Source: an uncultured Gilliamella sp. (GTDB lineage: Bacteria > Pseudomonadota > Gammaproteobacteria > Enterobacterales > Orbaceae). Taken from it: a stretch of 55,058 bases of DNA. The position numbers and the translations under genes are program-made. Positions 28,113 to 38,311 of the stretch are shown piece by piece. Position 1 is the stretch's first letter, and each line of letters begins with the position of its first letter. The stretch is from assembly GCA_945271295.1 (NCBI GenBank), contig CALYPG010000018.1:1-55058 (forward strand), written 5' to 3'. The notes below the pieces were generated by a model. The model was not told the origin of the DNA. It did no database searches and was given only the letters and a program-made list of their open reading frames with translations.

Positions 28113-28980
28113 TTAGAAGGAATAACGATAACCACCGTTAACTTGTAATGAATCAAATTTATTACCAAGTGAGCTTTCTAAATCAAAATAGATAGTGTGT
28201 TTTTGATTAAGTTGCGAACTCACACCAACACCATTATTCCACCAGTTTCCTTTAAATGAATGGTTCTCTTTACTATTATTTAATTTATAGTAAGTATCAC
28301 CATCAAATTCTCTGACAATTCCAGTTTTTACATAAACATTCAAATTATTATTCTCAGATTTAATTTCATAACCGAATGAGGCAGATGCACGACCAAGTAT
28401 AGAATTATAGTCACCTAATTTGACTTTGAGCCCATTTGATTGCGGATTTACCATTAAAAATTAAGTTACCGCCAGACACAGAAATATCGCCTGTTATGTC
28501 TGCTTCTCCATTCAAAGTCAATGACGAATCACCAATACTAATGGCAGAAGAAGCGTTATTATTAATACGGTCAATAGCGGTTAGAGTCGTTTTTCCTTCA
28601 ACTGTTACAGTAGTGTTTTCACCATTTAACATAATCGCAGTAATTCTATGATATCTTTGTGTAGGTTCTTGCATGTTAATGGTAAGGTCACCCTTAAAAA
28701 TAGTGGTTGCCGGTGCATTATCGAGTGTGAAACCACTAAGTCCCTGTCCGCTTGAAATTTCTTCATTCATGGGATCATAGGCTGAAAGGTTTACATTGAC
28801 ATTTTTTTCGAATGTAGTATTACTGCCGGGTTTTATAACTATACCTTTGTTAGCAGTAATAGGAATATCAATTGTATCTTCATATATGTTAGTGCCTTGT
28901 AACTCTAGACCGGAAGGATAATCTTGTGCTAGGGATGATAAAGGTATAGCCAATATTAATCCCACGATTATTTTTTTCAT
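28113..28980 (-). pseudogene. Autotransporter remnant: passenger start joined out of frame to the end of the barrel
   Basis: The 5' part encodes a signal peptide (MKKIIVGLILAIPLSSLA, from 28980) and about 170 residues of beta-helix-like passenger (repeated TTVTVEGKTTL, SSLTLNGEADITG, GGNLIFNG motifs), then shifts to a stop at 28411. A second frame (28454 to 28113) encodes the last four or so strands of an autotransporter beta-barrel, ending in GGYRYSF with a terminal aromatic. A normal gene would have hundreds more passenger residues and a roughly 270-residue barrel, so an internal deletion with frameshift near 28411-28454 is the simplest explanation. A longer frame opens at 29052, but the MKK start is the signal peptide. 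Confidence 0.8.
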
Positions 28981-29142
28981 TGGTTTAATTCCATTTAAAA
29001 AAATATTTTTTAAGGATAGAAATAATTTAGCAAATATATCGCTTAGTTTCAAAAAATAAAGTTAAAATGATTAAGAACTATTTATTTTTGTTAAAATTTA
29101 GCCTAAAAATGGTATATTTTTTCTATTATATAATCATAGATT

Positions 29143-29159
29143 GTTGATCAACTTATAAT
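29143..29159 (+). promoter_or_regulatory. Probable promoter/operator of the hydroxyacid dehydrogenase gene
   Basis: A perfect TATAAT (29154-29159) lies 38 bases before the ATG. Immediately upstream is the palindrome GTTGATCAAC (29143-29152), placed where a regulator would overlap the promoter. The -35 region is weak (TAATCA), which would fit an activated or repressed promoter. Confidence 0.35.
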
Positions 29160-29197
29160 TTCCTTATTTTGTTAACTTAAAATAATAGGAGTTTTGT

Positions 29198-30118
29198 ATG
29201 AAACTACGTAAAGTGATGATTATTGGTGTGGGCAATGTTGGTTCAACAACAGCTTATACCTTGGTTAACCGAGGGATTTGTGAAGAAATTGCGCTAGTAG
29301 ATCTCAATAAAGAATTAGCATATGGACATGCTCAAGACTTGTTAGATGCGGCGGCCTATCGACAAAATATGATTAAGGTTAGTTTGCGTCAATCAACAGA
29401 TTGTGCTGATATTGACATTGCTATTATTACTGTTACTTCTGGTCTTGCTCAAAAAAGTAGAGACGAGGAACTAGCAGGAACTTCCAAAATTGTTGCTAAC
29501 ATTGTGCCTAATATGATGAATAATGGCTTTAATGGGATTTTTTTGATTGCTACTAATCCTTGTGATGCGATTACTTATCAAGTTTGGAAATTATCGGGTT
29601 TACCTCACCATCGTGTAATTGGTACAGGAGTTTGGTTAGATACAGTCCGGTTACGTCGATTATTAGGTGAGAAGATGAATATCGGACCACAAAGTATTGA
29701 TGCATTTATTGTCGGTGAACATGGTGATTCACAGTTTCCAGTTTGGTCGCATTCATCCGTGTATGGTATTCAATTAAATCAATTACAAAAAAATAAGATT
29801 GATTTTGACGATATAGGACTATCTGCTAAAAATAAAGGATTTGAAATAGTAAAATATAAGCACTGTACTGAGTATGGTATTAGCAGTACCATTACTGAAA
29901 TTTGTCAACATATCTTTACTAATAGCCATCGGGCTTTAGCATTAAGTTGTATTTTGAATGGTGAATATGGTTATAAAAATGTGGCAATTGGCGTTCCCGC
30001 TATTTTAGATCAACATGGCATCAAAAAAATCATTGAACTTGATTTTTCTGATAATGAAAAACAGCAGTTTGCAACGAGTGTTAATATTGTAAAAGGCTAT
30101 ATAAGGCATATCAGCTAA
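29198..30118 (+). CDS. L-2-hydroxyacid dehydrogenase (L-lactate / L-2-hydroxyisocaproate type)
   Basis: An NAD-dependent enzyme of the LDH/MDH family, 306 aa. It has GVGNVGS (10-16), Asp35 for NAD over NADP, TNPCD with Asn120, substrate-binding Arg151 (LDTVR), and the catalytic His175 in GEHGDSQFPVWS. The mobile substrate loop reads GLAQKSRDEEL (82-92) with Arg88, unlike the usual lactate dehydrogenase loop; it resembles hydroxyisocaproate dehydrogenases, which accept bulkier 2-oxoacids. It may reduce pyruvate to L-lactate or branched 2-oxoacids to hydroxyacids. A good AGGAG site precedes the ATG. It is divergent from the autotransporter remnant. Confidence 0.85.
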   Translation: MKLRKVMIIGVGNVGSTTAYTLVNRGICEEIALVDLNKELAYGHAQDLLDAAAYRQNMIKVSLRQSTDCADIDIAIITVTSGLAQKSRDEELAGTSKIVANIVPNMMNNGFNGIFLIATNPCDAITYQVWKLSGLPHHRVIGTGVWLDTVRLRRLLGEKMNIGPQSIDAFIVGEHGDSQFPVWSHSSVYGIQLNQLQKNKIDFDDIGLSAKNKGFEIVKYKHCTEYGISSTITEICQHIFTNSHRALALSCILNGEYGYKNVAIGVPAILDQHGIKKIIELDFSDNEKQQFATSVNIVKGYIRHIS

Positions 30119-30309
30119 TTTAAATATATTTTTTGATAAGTTGTAGTAATTTACTATATAAAACTCACTGATTAATTCCAATTAAAGTAGCATTTTAAGC
30201 ATCACTATAATACGCTTGTAAATTATTAAATAATATTATAATAAAATTTAATGAAAAATGGTGTATGCGTTAAGTGAATATAAGGATTATTTGAAAAAAG
30301 GATTTTTTT

Positions 30310-31194
30310 ATGGAATATTCCTCAAAAACAATATGGTTACGTTTGAAAACGCCAATTGTACGTGATTTAGTTAGTTTACTAATAGGTCCTGCTCCCTGGT
30401 TATCGCCAAATGAGCTTCCTGTTTCAATACTATTAGGTGAAGACGGATTAGCATTTTTATATCAATTAGATGAAAACCCAGAAAGTTTGTATACATTTTG
30501 TAAAAATCATAGTGTAAATTTCATGCAATTGAAAATGTATTCTAAATTTTTACTCAGCTATTGGTTTTCGCATGCTCCTCACTGTCGTTTATTAGCTGAT
30601 AATATTCCTATTGAAAATAAACAACAATCAATATCTGAGTCCAATTATATTGTTCAGTTTGATGACCGTATTTATTATTTAGAATTGGACTACACCGATT
30701 ATTATAGTAGTTCATTCAATCCTGAGGATTTTTTTAAGCTTAATGGCGTTGGCAAGTTGCTTGATAATATTCAGAAAATCGATAATCAGCCAAAATTAGG
30801 CTATCCTTCAGTTGCGTTAAATATTATAAAAAAATTACGATTGGATCAAAACCAGTTACAATATGCAACTATTATTCGCGGAATGTTGTTTGTTCCTCGT
30901 ACTGAACAACTTTTTATTTCTCGATTCAATCCATTAGCATGGCAAGGTTATTATTCTAAAGATTGGGATTTTTGGTTTCAATCGCGTGCTTATTTTTATG
31001 TGTTTCCAGGACATTTATCTTTAATCTCGCCAGTTAAGGTAAGTTATGAAAATATTGTTGATTTCAAGCAGGTTCAGCAAATTGAGCATGGTTTAGTTGC
31101 ATGGTTGATACGAGGAGAAGACAATTATTGGTATGAAACAATTCGCATAATGAAAGTTGAGAATTTCGATATTCCACCCTTAATAAAAGGATGA
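30310..31194 (+). CDS. DUF1853-like protein
   Basis: A cytoplasmic protein of 294 aa, without signal or membrane segments. The order of motifs fits DUF1853: TPIVRDLVSLLIGPAPWL near the start, then SKFLLSYWFSHAPHCRLLADNIPIE, an acidic YLELDYTDYY in the middle, and WQGYYSKDWDFWFQS later. Its family has no assigned function; the ELD-type centre has been likened to nuclease folds, but I cannot confirm that here. It is monocistronic, with about 190 bases of upstream AT-rich sequence. Confidence 0.55.
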   Translation: MEYSSKTIWLRLKTPIVRDLVSLLIGPAPWLSPNELPVSILLGEDGLAFLYQLDENPESLYTFCKNHSVNFMQLKMYSKFLLSYWFSHAPHCRLLADNIPIENKQQSISESNYIVQFDDRIYYLELDYTDYYSSSFNPEDFFKLNGVGKLLDNIQKIDNQPKLGYPSVALNIIKKLRLDQNQLQYATIIRGMLFVPRTEQLFISRFNPLAWQGYYSKDWDFWFQSRAYFYVFPGHLSLISPVKVSYENIVDFKQVQQIEHGLVAWLIRGEDNYWYETIRIMKVENFDIPPLIKG

Positions 31195-31562
31195 AGCAAC
31201 TACATTTGATAGTAAGTTGCTGAGAATTTATGTGCAGCGAACAAAATTGTAAAAAGCGTGTATGTACTTTATCAATAGTCTCACTTGATTAAGTATATAC
31301 CATTAAGAATAATAATATTATTGATTTAAAATATTAATATAATGCCGATAAAGATAATATATTCCCCACCGATATAGGTGAACTTGAAATACGAAATAAT
31401 AAAAATAATGAGACCTGATATTGTCATCTTGAAGCGCAAGGATCGCAGGATTTTATATTAAATAAATCAAGATGGTTTACTTGTTGCCTCAAAAAATAGC
31501 TATAAATTTTAACTATTTCCACTTCTTCCACTTAATATGGTGGGAACAATTATTTCTTAGTT
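31195..31562. other. Intergenic region with a degenerate repeat-like segment
   Basis: There is no supported gene. Around 31420-31452 a more GC-balanced piece (TGTCATCTTGAAGCGCAAGG and on) stands out from the AT-rich background and looks like a decayed interspersed repeat. A CCACTTAATATGGTGG dyad follows near 31527. Confidence 0.3.
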
Positions 31563-32441
31563 TTAATCTTCAGTTATTATCTTGATTCTTTCTTTAAATT
31601 TTTTAAATTCAGCATTGCTTAAAAAATGATTATGAGATTGTTGTAAATACTGGGCAATTTTTTTATAAGTTATTAGATTTTCAGATACAGGAAAGCAATT
31701 GATATAATCATTGAATATGGCAACATCAGCAATATCAGCAAATTGTTGTTGTTCAATTTTATTCAAGTAGTTTTTTAAATTTTTAGTTTGGCAATTAATT
31801 GGATTTTCTTGTAACCAAAATTGTTTATCATGAAATTGATATGTTAAATTAGTACTCTTGGTATAATGGTAGTTATCATCTTTGACTTCGCGAATATAAC
31901 CAAGCTCGTAATGAGCGTCAAGTTGGACATGAAATAATGCCTGATCAATTGAGGCGAAATAGGAGAATATATGATCTTCATGCCCCGTTGTTCCTGATAA
32001 AATCAGCTCATCTAAATATTGACCATTTTTATCAAAGGCATTAATTAAAGAAATATCATCGACAAAACCTTCACCTTCACTATCAAAGTTAAAATGGAAC
32101 ACGACAAATTTGATATCATCAATTTCAAAACGACCAATAGCCTTTAAATCTTTTAAAGTAAAATAACGATTGGTTTTATCTTCAGGATTATCATAATATC
32201 GGTAATCGTCTCCATCAAAATTAAAAAACTGACTATCTATATATTTTCCAGATGGCATATTTTTGATATCAATTGGCATGGATAATAGGGGTAAGCTTTG
32301 ATAAAAACTATTAAAAGTGTCGAAATGCTCTCTTTTAGGTGGATTGGTAGAGTTTGTATCTAAATTAGCTAATGCTAAATTTGCACTTAAAAAATAGGTT
32401 AATACTGTAATTAATAAATGAGTGGATTTTAATTTTTTCAT
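31563..32441 (-). CDS. Exported protein of unknown function (292 aa)
   Basis: I do not recognise a family. A Sec signal peptide (MKKLKSTHLLITVLTYFLSANLALA, cleaved near residue 25) is followed by an acidic, aromatic-rich mature domain. Its repeated short beta-like segments (KYIDSQFFNFDGDDYRYYDN, KFVVFHFNFDSEGEGFVDDISL) include clusters of Asp/Glu that could bind cations. There are two cysteines, both in the C-terminal half. It is probably periplasmic. It lies 39 bases downstream of the Gfo/Idh/MocA gene on the same strand and may be co-transcribed. Confidence 0.6.
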   Translation of the reverse strand: MKKLKSTHLLITVLTYFLSANLALANLDTNSTNPPKREHFDTFNSFYQSLPLLSMPIDIKNMPSGKYIDSQFFNFDGDDYRYYDNPEDKTNRYFTLKDLKAIGRFEIDDIKFVVFHFNFDSEGEGFVDDISLINAFDKNGQYLDELILSGTTGHEDHIFSYFASIDQALFHVQLDAHYELGYIREVKDDNYHYTKSTNLTYQFHDKQFWLQENPINCQTKNLKNYLNKIEQQQFADIADVAIFNDYINCFPVSENLITYKKIAQYLQQSHNHFLSNAEFKKFKERIKIITED

Positions 32442-32480
32442 TGTTTCTATATTTCTAAAATGTTATTTTTTGTTGAAAAG

Positions 32481-33461
32481 TTACCCTTCATCAGAAGGAA
32501 AAGTAACGTTTGTTTGCTTTCTTATTTCTGTAAGTAATGTTGATGCTATTAAGGAATAGTCTAATCCTTTATGATTAATTTGTCGTTTTTTATAAAGCTT
32601 AGCAAAGGTTTCTGCTTCATAATACATTTCATTGCTGTTTTGTTTAACAGTGATATCTTTTTCCATGGCTTGTCTGGGTTGATAGCGAATTTGTTGGCAA
32701 ACGGATAAATGGTTAATTATTAATGAACCGTTTTCTCCTTGAATTTCACTTGGGATATAGGAGTTACTTACTTTGGAATGCCAAATAATGACTTCAAAGT
32801 CGTCATAATTCATTAATACTGAACCATGCGCGTCAACACCAGATTGAAGTAAGCATGCATTTGCTGAGACACATGTTGGTTTTCCCCATAAGCCAATAGC
32901 AAAATTAAGCGGATATACACCAATATCCATTATTGAACCATTCGAAAATAACGGATTAAATGTATTGGGATTTTCGCCATTTAAATAACCAGGATAACGT
33001 GAAGAATATTGACAATAATTCAATAGTACTTTATGAATCTTACCGAGTTTGGGTAAATAGTCTTGTATTTGCTTAAAGTTAGGTAAATAGTAGGTTTTTA
33101 GTGCTTCAAAAATGATACGTTGCTGTTTGATGGCAATATCAATTAATGTTTTAGTTTGCTGTAAATTTGAAGTTAACGGTTTTTCACAAATTACATCTTT
33201 GCCATTTTCTAGCATCAATTTTGCTTGTTCAAAATGTAATGAATTAGGGCTGGCAATGTAAATTACATCTATTTTGGGGTTCTGAGCTAATTGAGCAAGA
33301 TCGGTGTAAAGTAAATCAATATTATATTTTTGAGCAAACATCTGTGCTTTAGCAAAGCTGCGTGAGTATATTGCTGATAAATGATAATGTTTAGTTTGCA
33401 GTGCTGCTTCAATAAATTTGTCGGTGATCCAATTGGTCCCTATTATGGCTAATCTAATCAT
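32481..33461 (-). CDS. Gfo/Idh/MocA family oxidoreductase
   Basis: An NAD(P)-dependent sugar or polyol dehydrogenase of 326 aa. The N-terminal Rossmann fold starts MIRLAIIGTNWI; the cofactor-site signature EKP is at 93-95 (VICEKPLTSN). The C-terminal alpha/beta domain follows, with a SIMDIGVYPLNFAIGLWGKP segment typical of the family (D and the usual His replaced by Tyr in G-V-Y). The substrate is not evident. The adjacent minus-strand exported protein may be in the same transcript. Confidence 0.85.
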   Translation of the reverse strand: MIRLAIIGTNWITDKFIEAALQTKHYHLSAIYSRSFAKAQMFAQKYNIDLLYTDLAQLAQNPKIDVIYIASPNSLHFEQAKLMLENGKDVICEKPLTSNLQQTKTLIDIAIKQQRIIFEALKTYYLPNFKQIQDYLPKLGKIHKVLLNYCQYSSRYPGYLNGENPNTFNPLFSNGSIMDIGVYPLNFAIGLWGKPTCVSANACLLQSGVDAHGSVLMNYDDFEVIIWHSKVSNSYIPSEIQGENGSLIINHLSVCQQIRYQPRQAMEKDITVKQNSNEMYYEAETFAKLYKKRQINHKGLDYSLIASTLLTEIRKQTNVTFPSDEG

Positions 33462-33862
33462 AGTTTGACATCACATTTAAAATGTATAGCTGAGCTGTTT
33501 TTTGTAAAGATGTTTCAGGTTAGCTATATGTTTAAGTATAAATTACCGTGTCTATAAGGCGGATATTTTGTTTATCTTAGCAAATTTTTTAAATATGCAA
33601 TTTATTATTTAATACAAATTATTAGAGAATTAATATATTCTTTTTAATCAGTTAATACAACTTTGTTCGATGAAGTAAATCGTCTTTTGGTTTTCAACTT
33701 AAGCTGATAAAACTTGAAGTATCTTAGTACTATGATGAATAAAATAAGGCATTTAAGTGTGGTTAATTAACAATCGCATCAAATTGTGGTTATTAATCAA
33801 AATAGTTTTGTGAAAACGACTATTTGCTCTTATATATGAGATACAAATAGCCGTTACTAAAA
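33462..33862. other. Intergenic region downstream of ilvA
   Basis: About 400 AT-rich bases between two minus-strand genes. The part next to ilvA holds an imperfect hairpin (33817-33853), the probable ilv operon terminator; the part next to the oxidoreductase must contain its promoter. Nothing else stands out. Confidence 0.45.
33817..33853 (-). terminator. Probable terminator of the ilvGMEDA operon
   Basis: Arms CGACTATTTG (33817-33826) and CAAATAGCCG (33844-33853) pair at nine of ten positions around an AT-rich inner dyad. On the minus strand a TTTTC follows, so it is a modest intrinsic terminator ten bases after the ilvA stop. Confidence 0.5.
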
Positions 33863-35404
33863 TTATGGTTGATTGGTTAAAAACAGTTTTAATGAAGGGT
33901 TTTTAGTTTCATTGTGAAAGCCGTACCCCAGTGCAGTTAAATGTTGATTAAACTCATCATTATTTTTGTCAGCGATTTCAAATGCGGCAAGGACTCGACC
34001 ATAATCAGTACCATGACTACGATAATGAAACATTGAAATATTCCAATTGGTACCTAAGGTTTGTAAAAACTTAAGTAAGGCGCCTTGTGATTCAGGAAAT
34101 TCAAAACTATAGACTTGTTCTTGAATTATTTTACATGGTTTGCCGCCAATCATATAACGGACATGTAGTTTAGCCATTTCATCATCCGTTAAATCTACAA
34201 CTGAATAACCCGCAGCAGTTAATTCTTGCATAATTTCATCTTTTTCGTTACTTTTCGACGTTTTAACTCCCACAAAAATACAGGCGGATTGTTCATCATG
34301 ATAGCGATAGTTAAATTCGGTGACAGAACGACCACCTAAGAGTTGGCAGAAGCTTAAAAAACTGCCTTTCTTTTCAGGAATGGTTACGGCCAAAAGAACT
34401 TCGCGTTTTTCACCTAGTTCACAACGTTCAGAAACATAACGTAAACTGTGGAAGTTTAAATTAGCACCAGATAAAATATGTGCTAAATTTTCACCGCGAA
34501 TATTATGCTGTTCGATATATTTTTTTAGTCCCGCAAGTGCGACAGCACCGGAAGGTTCAGCTATCGCACGTACGTCATCAAACAGATCTTTAACTGCTGC
34601 ACATATTTCATCACTATCAACAGTAACGATATCATCAATATATTGCTGACAAAGCCTAAAGGTTTCATCACCGATACGTTTAACAGCGACTCCTTCAGCA
34701 AACAAACCAACTCGGTCTAAATCTACCGGTTTACCAGCATCAAGAGCAGCTTTTAAGCATGCCGCATCTTCAGGTTCAACCGCAATAACTTTAATAGAGG
34801 GCATAATTTGTTTGATTAAAACGGCTACTCCAGCAGCCAGTCCCCCTCCACCAACCGGCACAAAAATGCGATCGAGTTTGGCATTTTGTTGTAATAGTTC
34901 CATAGCAATACTGCCTTGACCGGCAATAACCAGAGGGTGATCAAACGGTGGAATAAAAATACGATTTTGCTGTTTAACTAATTCTAATGCTTTGGCTTTT
35001 GCCTCATCAAAATTAGCGCCATAAAGTAGTACCTCACCACCGAAACTTTTGACTGCTTCAACTTTAATATCTGCGGTAGTTAACGGCATAACGATTAAAG
35101 AACTTATTCCTAATTTGCTGGCTGACAAAGCTACGCCTTGAGCATGATTTCCTGCTGAAGCGGCAATAACCCCTTGTTTTCGCTCTTCTTCATTCAAGCT
35201 AGCAATCATTGCTTGTGCACCACGAATTTTAAAGCTATGTACCAGTTGTCGATCTTCTCGTTTTACAAAAATTTGGTTATGTAATCTCGAGGAAATTTTT
35301 TCCATTTTTTCAAGTGGCGTGACTTGAGCCACATCATAAACGGCAGAACACAGCGTTGCTTTTAAATAATCTGCTCCCGTCATTTTATTGTCTTGTTGTT
35401 TCAT
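33863..35404 (-). CDS. ilvA: Biosynthetic threonine deaminase
   Basis: IlvA converts threonine to 2-oxobutyrate, the committed step to isoleucine. The PLP lysine is Lys59 in HSFKIRG, and the phosphate-binding GGGGLAAGV loop is intact. The C-terminal third (from about residue 325) has two ACT-like regulatory domains (EKKGSFLSFCQLLGG and ESQGALLKFLQTLG), so it is the isoleucine-inhibited biosynthetic form and not the short catabolic TdcB. Length 513 aa matches E. coli (514). It starts two bases after the ilvD stop as the last gene of ilvGMEDA. Confidence 0.96.
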   Translation of the reverse strand: MKQQDNKMTGADYLKATLCSAVYDVAQVTPLEKMEKISSRLHNQIFVKREDRQLVHSFKIRGAQAMIASLNEEERKQGVIAASAGNHAQGVALSASKLGISSLIVMPLTTADIKVEAVKSFGGEVLLYGANFDEAKAKALELVKQQNRIFIPPFDHPLVIAGQGSIAMELLQQNAKLDRIFVPVGGGGLAAGVAVLIKQIMPSIKVIAVEPEDAACLKAALDAGKPVDLDRVGLFAEGVAVKRIGDETFRLCQQYIDDIVTVDSDEICAAVKDLFDDVRAIAEPSGAVALAGLKKYIEQHNIRGENLAHILSGANLNFHSLRYVSERCELGEKREVLLAVTIPEKKGSFLSFCQLLGGRSVTEFNYRYHDEQSACIFVGVKTSKSNEKDEIMQELTAAGYSVVDLTDDEMAKLHVRYMIGGKPCKIIQEQVYSFEFPESQGALLKFLQTLGTNWNISMFHYRSHGTDYGRVLAAFEIADKNNDEFNQHLTALGYGFHNETKNPSLKLFLTNQP

Positions 35405-35406
35405 TA

Positions 35407-37257
35407 TTAGCCACCTAGTTTACTTTTGTCACGTACTGCACCTTTATCTGCGCTAGTTGCTAAACTGGCATAGGCTTTAAGTGCATATGAGACATAACGA
35501 TCGCGATTATGTGGTGTAAATGCTTTATCCCCACGTTCAAGTTCTGCTATACGCCGACGTTCAAGTTCAGGAGTTGGTACATCTAAAACTAATTTACGGT
35601 TAGGAATATCAATATCAATGATATCACCATCGCGCACAAGGCCAATTAACCCACTATTGGCCGCTTCAGGAGAAATATGACCAATAGATAAACCGGAAGA
35701 ACCACCCGAAAATCGACCATCAGTAATAAGTGCACATTTTTTACCTAGCCCCATCGATTTTAAATAACTGGTTGGGTAGAGCATCTCTTGCATGCCTGGT
35801 CCGCCTTTTGGTCCTTCATAAACAATGACAACCACATCACCTTCAACTACTTTTCCACCTAGAATTCCATCAACGGCATCTTCTTGGCTTTCAAATACTT
35901 TAGCTGGCCCCCGAAAAACCAGATTTTCGGCAGCAACACCAGCTGTTTTAACAATTGCGCCATCTAACGCAACATTGCCATATAATGTTGCAAGTCCACC
36001 ATCTTGGCTATAAGCATGAGCTTTATCACGAATACAACCTTTTTCCCGATCGGCATCAAGTGAATCCCAATAACAATCTTGTGAAAATGCTTTGGTGGTA
36101 CGAATGCCGGCAGGTCCGCTTCTGAACATTTTTTTTACTGTCTCATCCGTAGTTTGGGTAATATCATATTTTGCAAATGTTTCAGGTAAAGATAAGCCAA
36201 GTACATTATGTACATTGCGGTTAAGTAATCCCGCTTTATCCAATTCAGACATAATCGATACAACGCCACCTGCACGGTGAACATCTTCCATATGATAGAT
36301 GGCAGTACTTGGTGCCACTTTACATAAATGTGGGACTTTACGAGAGAGTCTATCAATGTCTGACATGGTAAAGTCAATTTCACCTTCTTGGGCTGTCGCC
36401 AGCAGATGTAATACAGTATTGGTGGATCCCCCCATAGCAATATCTAACGACATGGCATTTTCATACGCAGCTTTGGTGGCAATTGAACGAGGAAGATACG
36501 ATTCATCATCTTGTTCGTAATAGCGTTTAGTAATTTCAACAATACGTTTAGCCGCATTAAGAAATAATTGTTCACGTTGTTTATGAGTAGCAATGAGCGA
36601 ACCATTACCGGGTAATGATAGCCCAAGGGCTTCAGTTAAACAGTTCATTGAATTAGCAGTAAACATACCAGAGCAAGAACCACAGGTTGGGCAAGCTGAT
36701 TCTTCAATAGCTCTACTATCATCATCACTAACATTGGGATTGGCGCTTTGGATCATGGCATCAACCAGATCTAATTTGATAATTTGATCTGAGAGCTTGG
36801 TTTTTCCGGCTTCCATTGGTCCGCCAGACACAAAAATAGTTGGGATATTAAGGCGCAATGATGCCATTAACATTCCGGGAGTAATTTTGTCACAGTTTGA
36901 GATGCATATCATTGCATCAGCACAGTGGGCATTAACCATATATTCTACTGAATCAGCAATCAATTCCCTTGAGGGTAGAGAATAGAGCATTCCTCCGTGT
37001 CCCATCGCAATGCCATCATCAACAGCAATTGTGTTAAATTCTTTAGCAATACCACCAGATTCTTCAATTTGTTTAGCAACTAGCTGCCCAATATCCTTTA
37101 GATGGACATGGCCTGGTACAAATTGAGTAAATGAGTTAACCACAGCAATAATAGGTTTGCCAAAATCTTCATTTTTTACGCCCGTTGCGCGCCATAAAGC
37201 GCGGGCTCCTGCCATATTTCGACCTTCAATTGAGGTCGCCGAACGGTATTTAGGCAT
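35407..37257 (-). CDS. ilvD: Dihydroxy-acid dehydratase
   Basis: IlvD dehydrates 2,3-dihydroxy-isovalerate and -methylvalerate to the 2-oxoacids, the third common step in valine and isoleucine synthesis. Fe-S cluster cysteines are present in NCDKITPGM and [11 protein letters not shown], and SGGPMEAGK and [20 protein letters not shown] are diagnostic. Length 616 aa equals that of E. coli IlvD. It sits in the order G-M-E-D-A, 124 bases after ilvE. Confidence 0.97.
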   Translation of the reverse strand: MPKYRSATSIEGRNMAGARALWRATGVKNEDFGKPIIAVVNSFTQFVPGHVHLKDIGQLVAKQIEESGGIAKEFNTIAVDDGIAMGHGGMLYSLPSRELIADSVEYMVNAHCADAMICISNCDKITPGMLMASLRLNIPTIFVSGGPMEAGKTKLSDQIIKLDLVDAMIQSANPNVSDDDSRAIEESACPTCGSCSGMFTANSMNCLTEALGLSLPGNGSLIATHKQREQLFLNAAKRIVEITKRYYEQDDESYLPRSIATKAAYENAMSLDIAMGGSTNTVLHLLATAQEGEIDFTMSDIDRLSRKVPHLCKVAPSTAIYHMEDVHRAGGVVSIMSELDKAGLLNRNVHNVLGLSLPETFAKYDITQTTDETVKKMFRSGPAGIRTTKAFSQDCYWDSLDADREKGCIRDKAHAYSQDGGLATLYGNVALDGAIVKTAGVAAENLVFRGPAKVFESQEDAVDGILGGKVVEGDVVVIVYEGPKGGPGMQEMLYPTSYLKSMGLGKKCALITDGRFSGGSSGLSIGHISPEAANSGLIGLVRDGDIIDIDIPNRKLVLDVPTPELERRRIAELERGDKAFTPHNRDRYVSYALKAYASLATSADKGAVRDKSKLGG

Positions 37258-37381
37258 TTCTTGCTCCCAAGTTTTTATTATGCAAACGTTTGATTTTTAT
37301 CAGTACGTAATTTGGTATAAACAATTAGATTTATATAATAAATATCCACCAAATTAGTTGGTGGATGCGAAATATTCGTTG

Positions 37382-38311
37382 TTATTTAACTGGATCTAAC
37401 CAACCATATTTATCTTCGGTTTTACCATTAAATAAGCCAAAAAAGGTTTGTTGGATTTGTTTGGTGATAGGACCGCAACGCCCAATACCTATTTCAATAC
37501 GATCAACACTACGAACTGGCGTGATTTCAGCAGCAGTTCCAGTCATAAATACTTCATCTGCTATGTAAAGTGATTCACGGGATAATGTTTGTTCACGAAT
37601 TTCAATACCAAGATCACGAGCCAACGTTAATACGGCGTCACGTGTAATACCAGGAAGGGCAGAGGATGAAAGAACAGGTGTATATAAAATTCCATCTTTA
37701 ATCACAAAGACATTTTCACCAGCACCTTCCGATAGATGTCCATGAACATCTAAAGCTAAACCTTCTTGAAATCCATTAGCTCGTGCTTCAGAACCAATCA
37801 ATAATGAAGATAAATAGTTACCACCAGCTTTTGCTGCCGCAGGGATAGTGTTGGATGCAACTCGGTGCCATGACGAAACCATGGCATCAATTCCTTGATC
37901 TAATGCGTCTTCACCTAAATAAGCGCCCCAAGGGAAAGCAGCAATCATTACATCAGTGGTATAACCTTCAGGTGGATTTACTCCCATGCCAACATCACCA
38001 ATAAATACTAATGGACGAATATAGGCACTGGTTAAATTATTTTTCTTGATAGTTTGGCGAGTGGCTTCCATGATTTCTTCAAGAGAATAAGGGACAGGAA
38101 AACGATAAATTTTGGCTGAATTTAATAATCTTTGTGCATGTTCTTTATGACGAAAGATTGCTGGCCCTTTATGCGTGTTATAACAACGAACACCTTCAAA
38201 TACAGAGGTGCCATAATGCAAAGCATGAGACATTACATGTACTTTGGCATCACCCCAAGGAACCAATTTGCCATTAAACCAAATATAATCAGATTTTGCT
38301 GTAGAACCCAT
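37382..38311 (-). CDS. ilvE: Branched-chain amino acid aminotransferase
   Basis: IlvE transfers the amino group from glutamate to the 2-oxoacids of valine, isoleucine and leucine. It is a fold-type IV PLP enzyme; the lysine lies in the AKAGGNYLSSLL region, and EGLALDVHGHLSEGAGENVFVIKDG is the class-IV signature. Length 309 aa equals E. coli. Gaps of about 164 bases to ilvM and 124 bases to ilvD are wider than elsewhere in the operon and could hold an internal promoter, but I cannot single one out. Confidence 0.96.
   Translation of the reverse strand: MGSTAKSDYIWFNGKLVPWGDAKVHVMSHALHYGTSVFEGVRCYNTHKGPAIFRHKEHAQRLLNSAKIYRFPVPYSLEEIMEATRQTIKKNNLTSAYIRPLVFIGDVGMGVNPPEGYTTDVMIAAFPWGAYLGEDALDQGIDAMVSSWHRVASNTIPAAAKAGGNYLSSLLIGSEARANGFQEGLALDVHGHLSEGAGENVFVIKDGILYTPVLSSSALPGITRDAVLTLARDLGIEIREQTLSRESLYIADEVFMTGTAAEITPVRSVDRIEIGIGRCGPITKQIQQTFFGLFNGKTEDKYGWLDPVK

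Noticed and set aside
28411-29052. The autotransporter passenger piece as an intact small exported protein
   Set aside because: Its frame ends abruptly in a non-beta tail and the next frame supplies a matching barrel end, so one broken gene is simpler.
35825-36787. Several antisense frames within ilvD
   Set aside because: They are shadows of the conserved ilvD frame; no start signals and no family resemblance.
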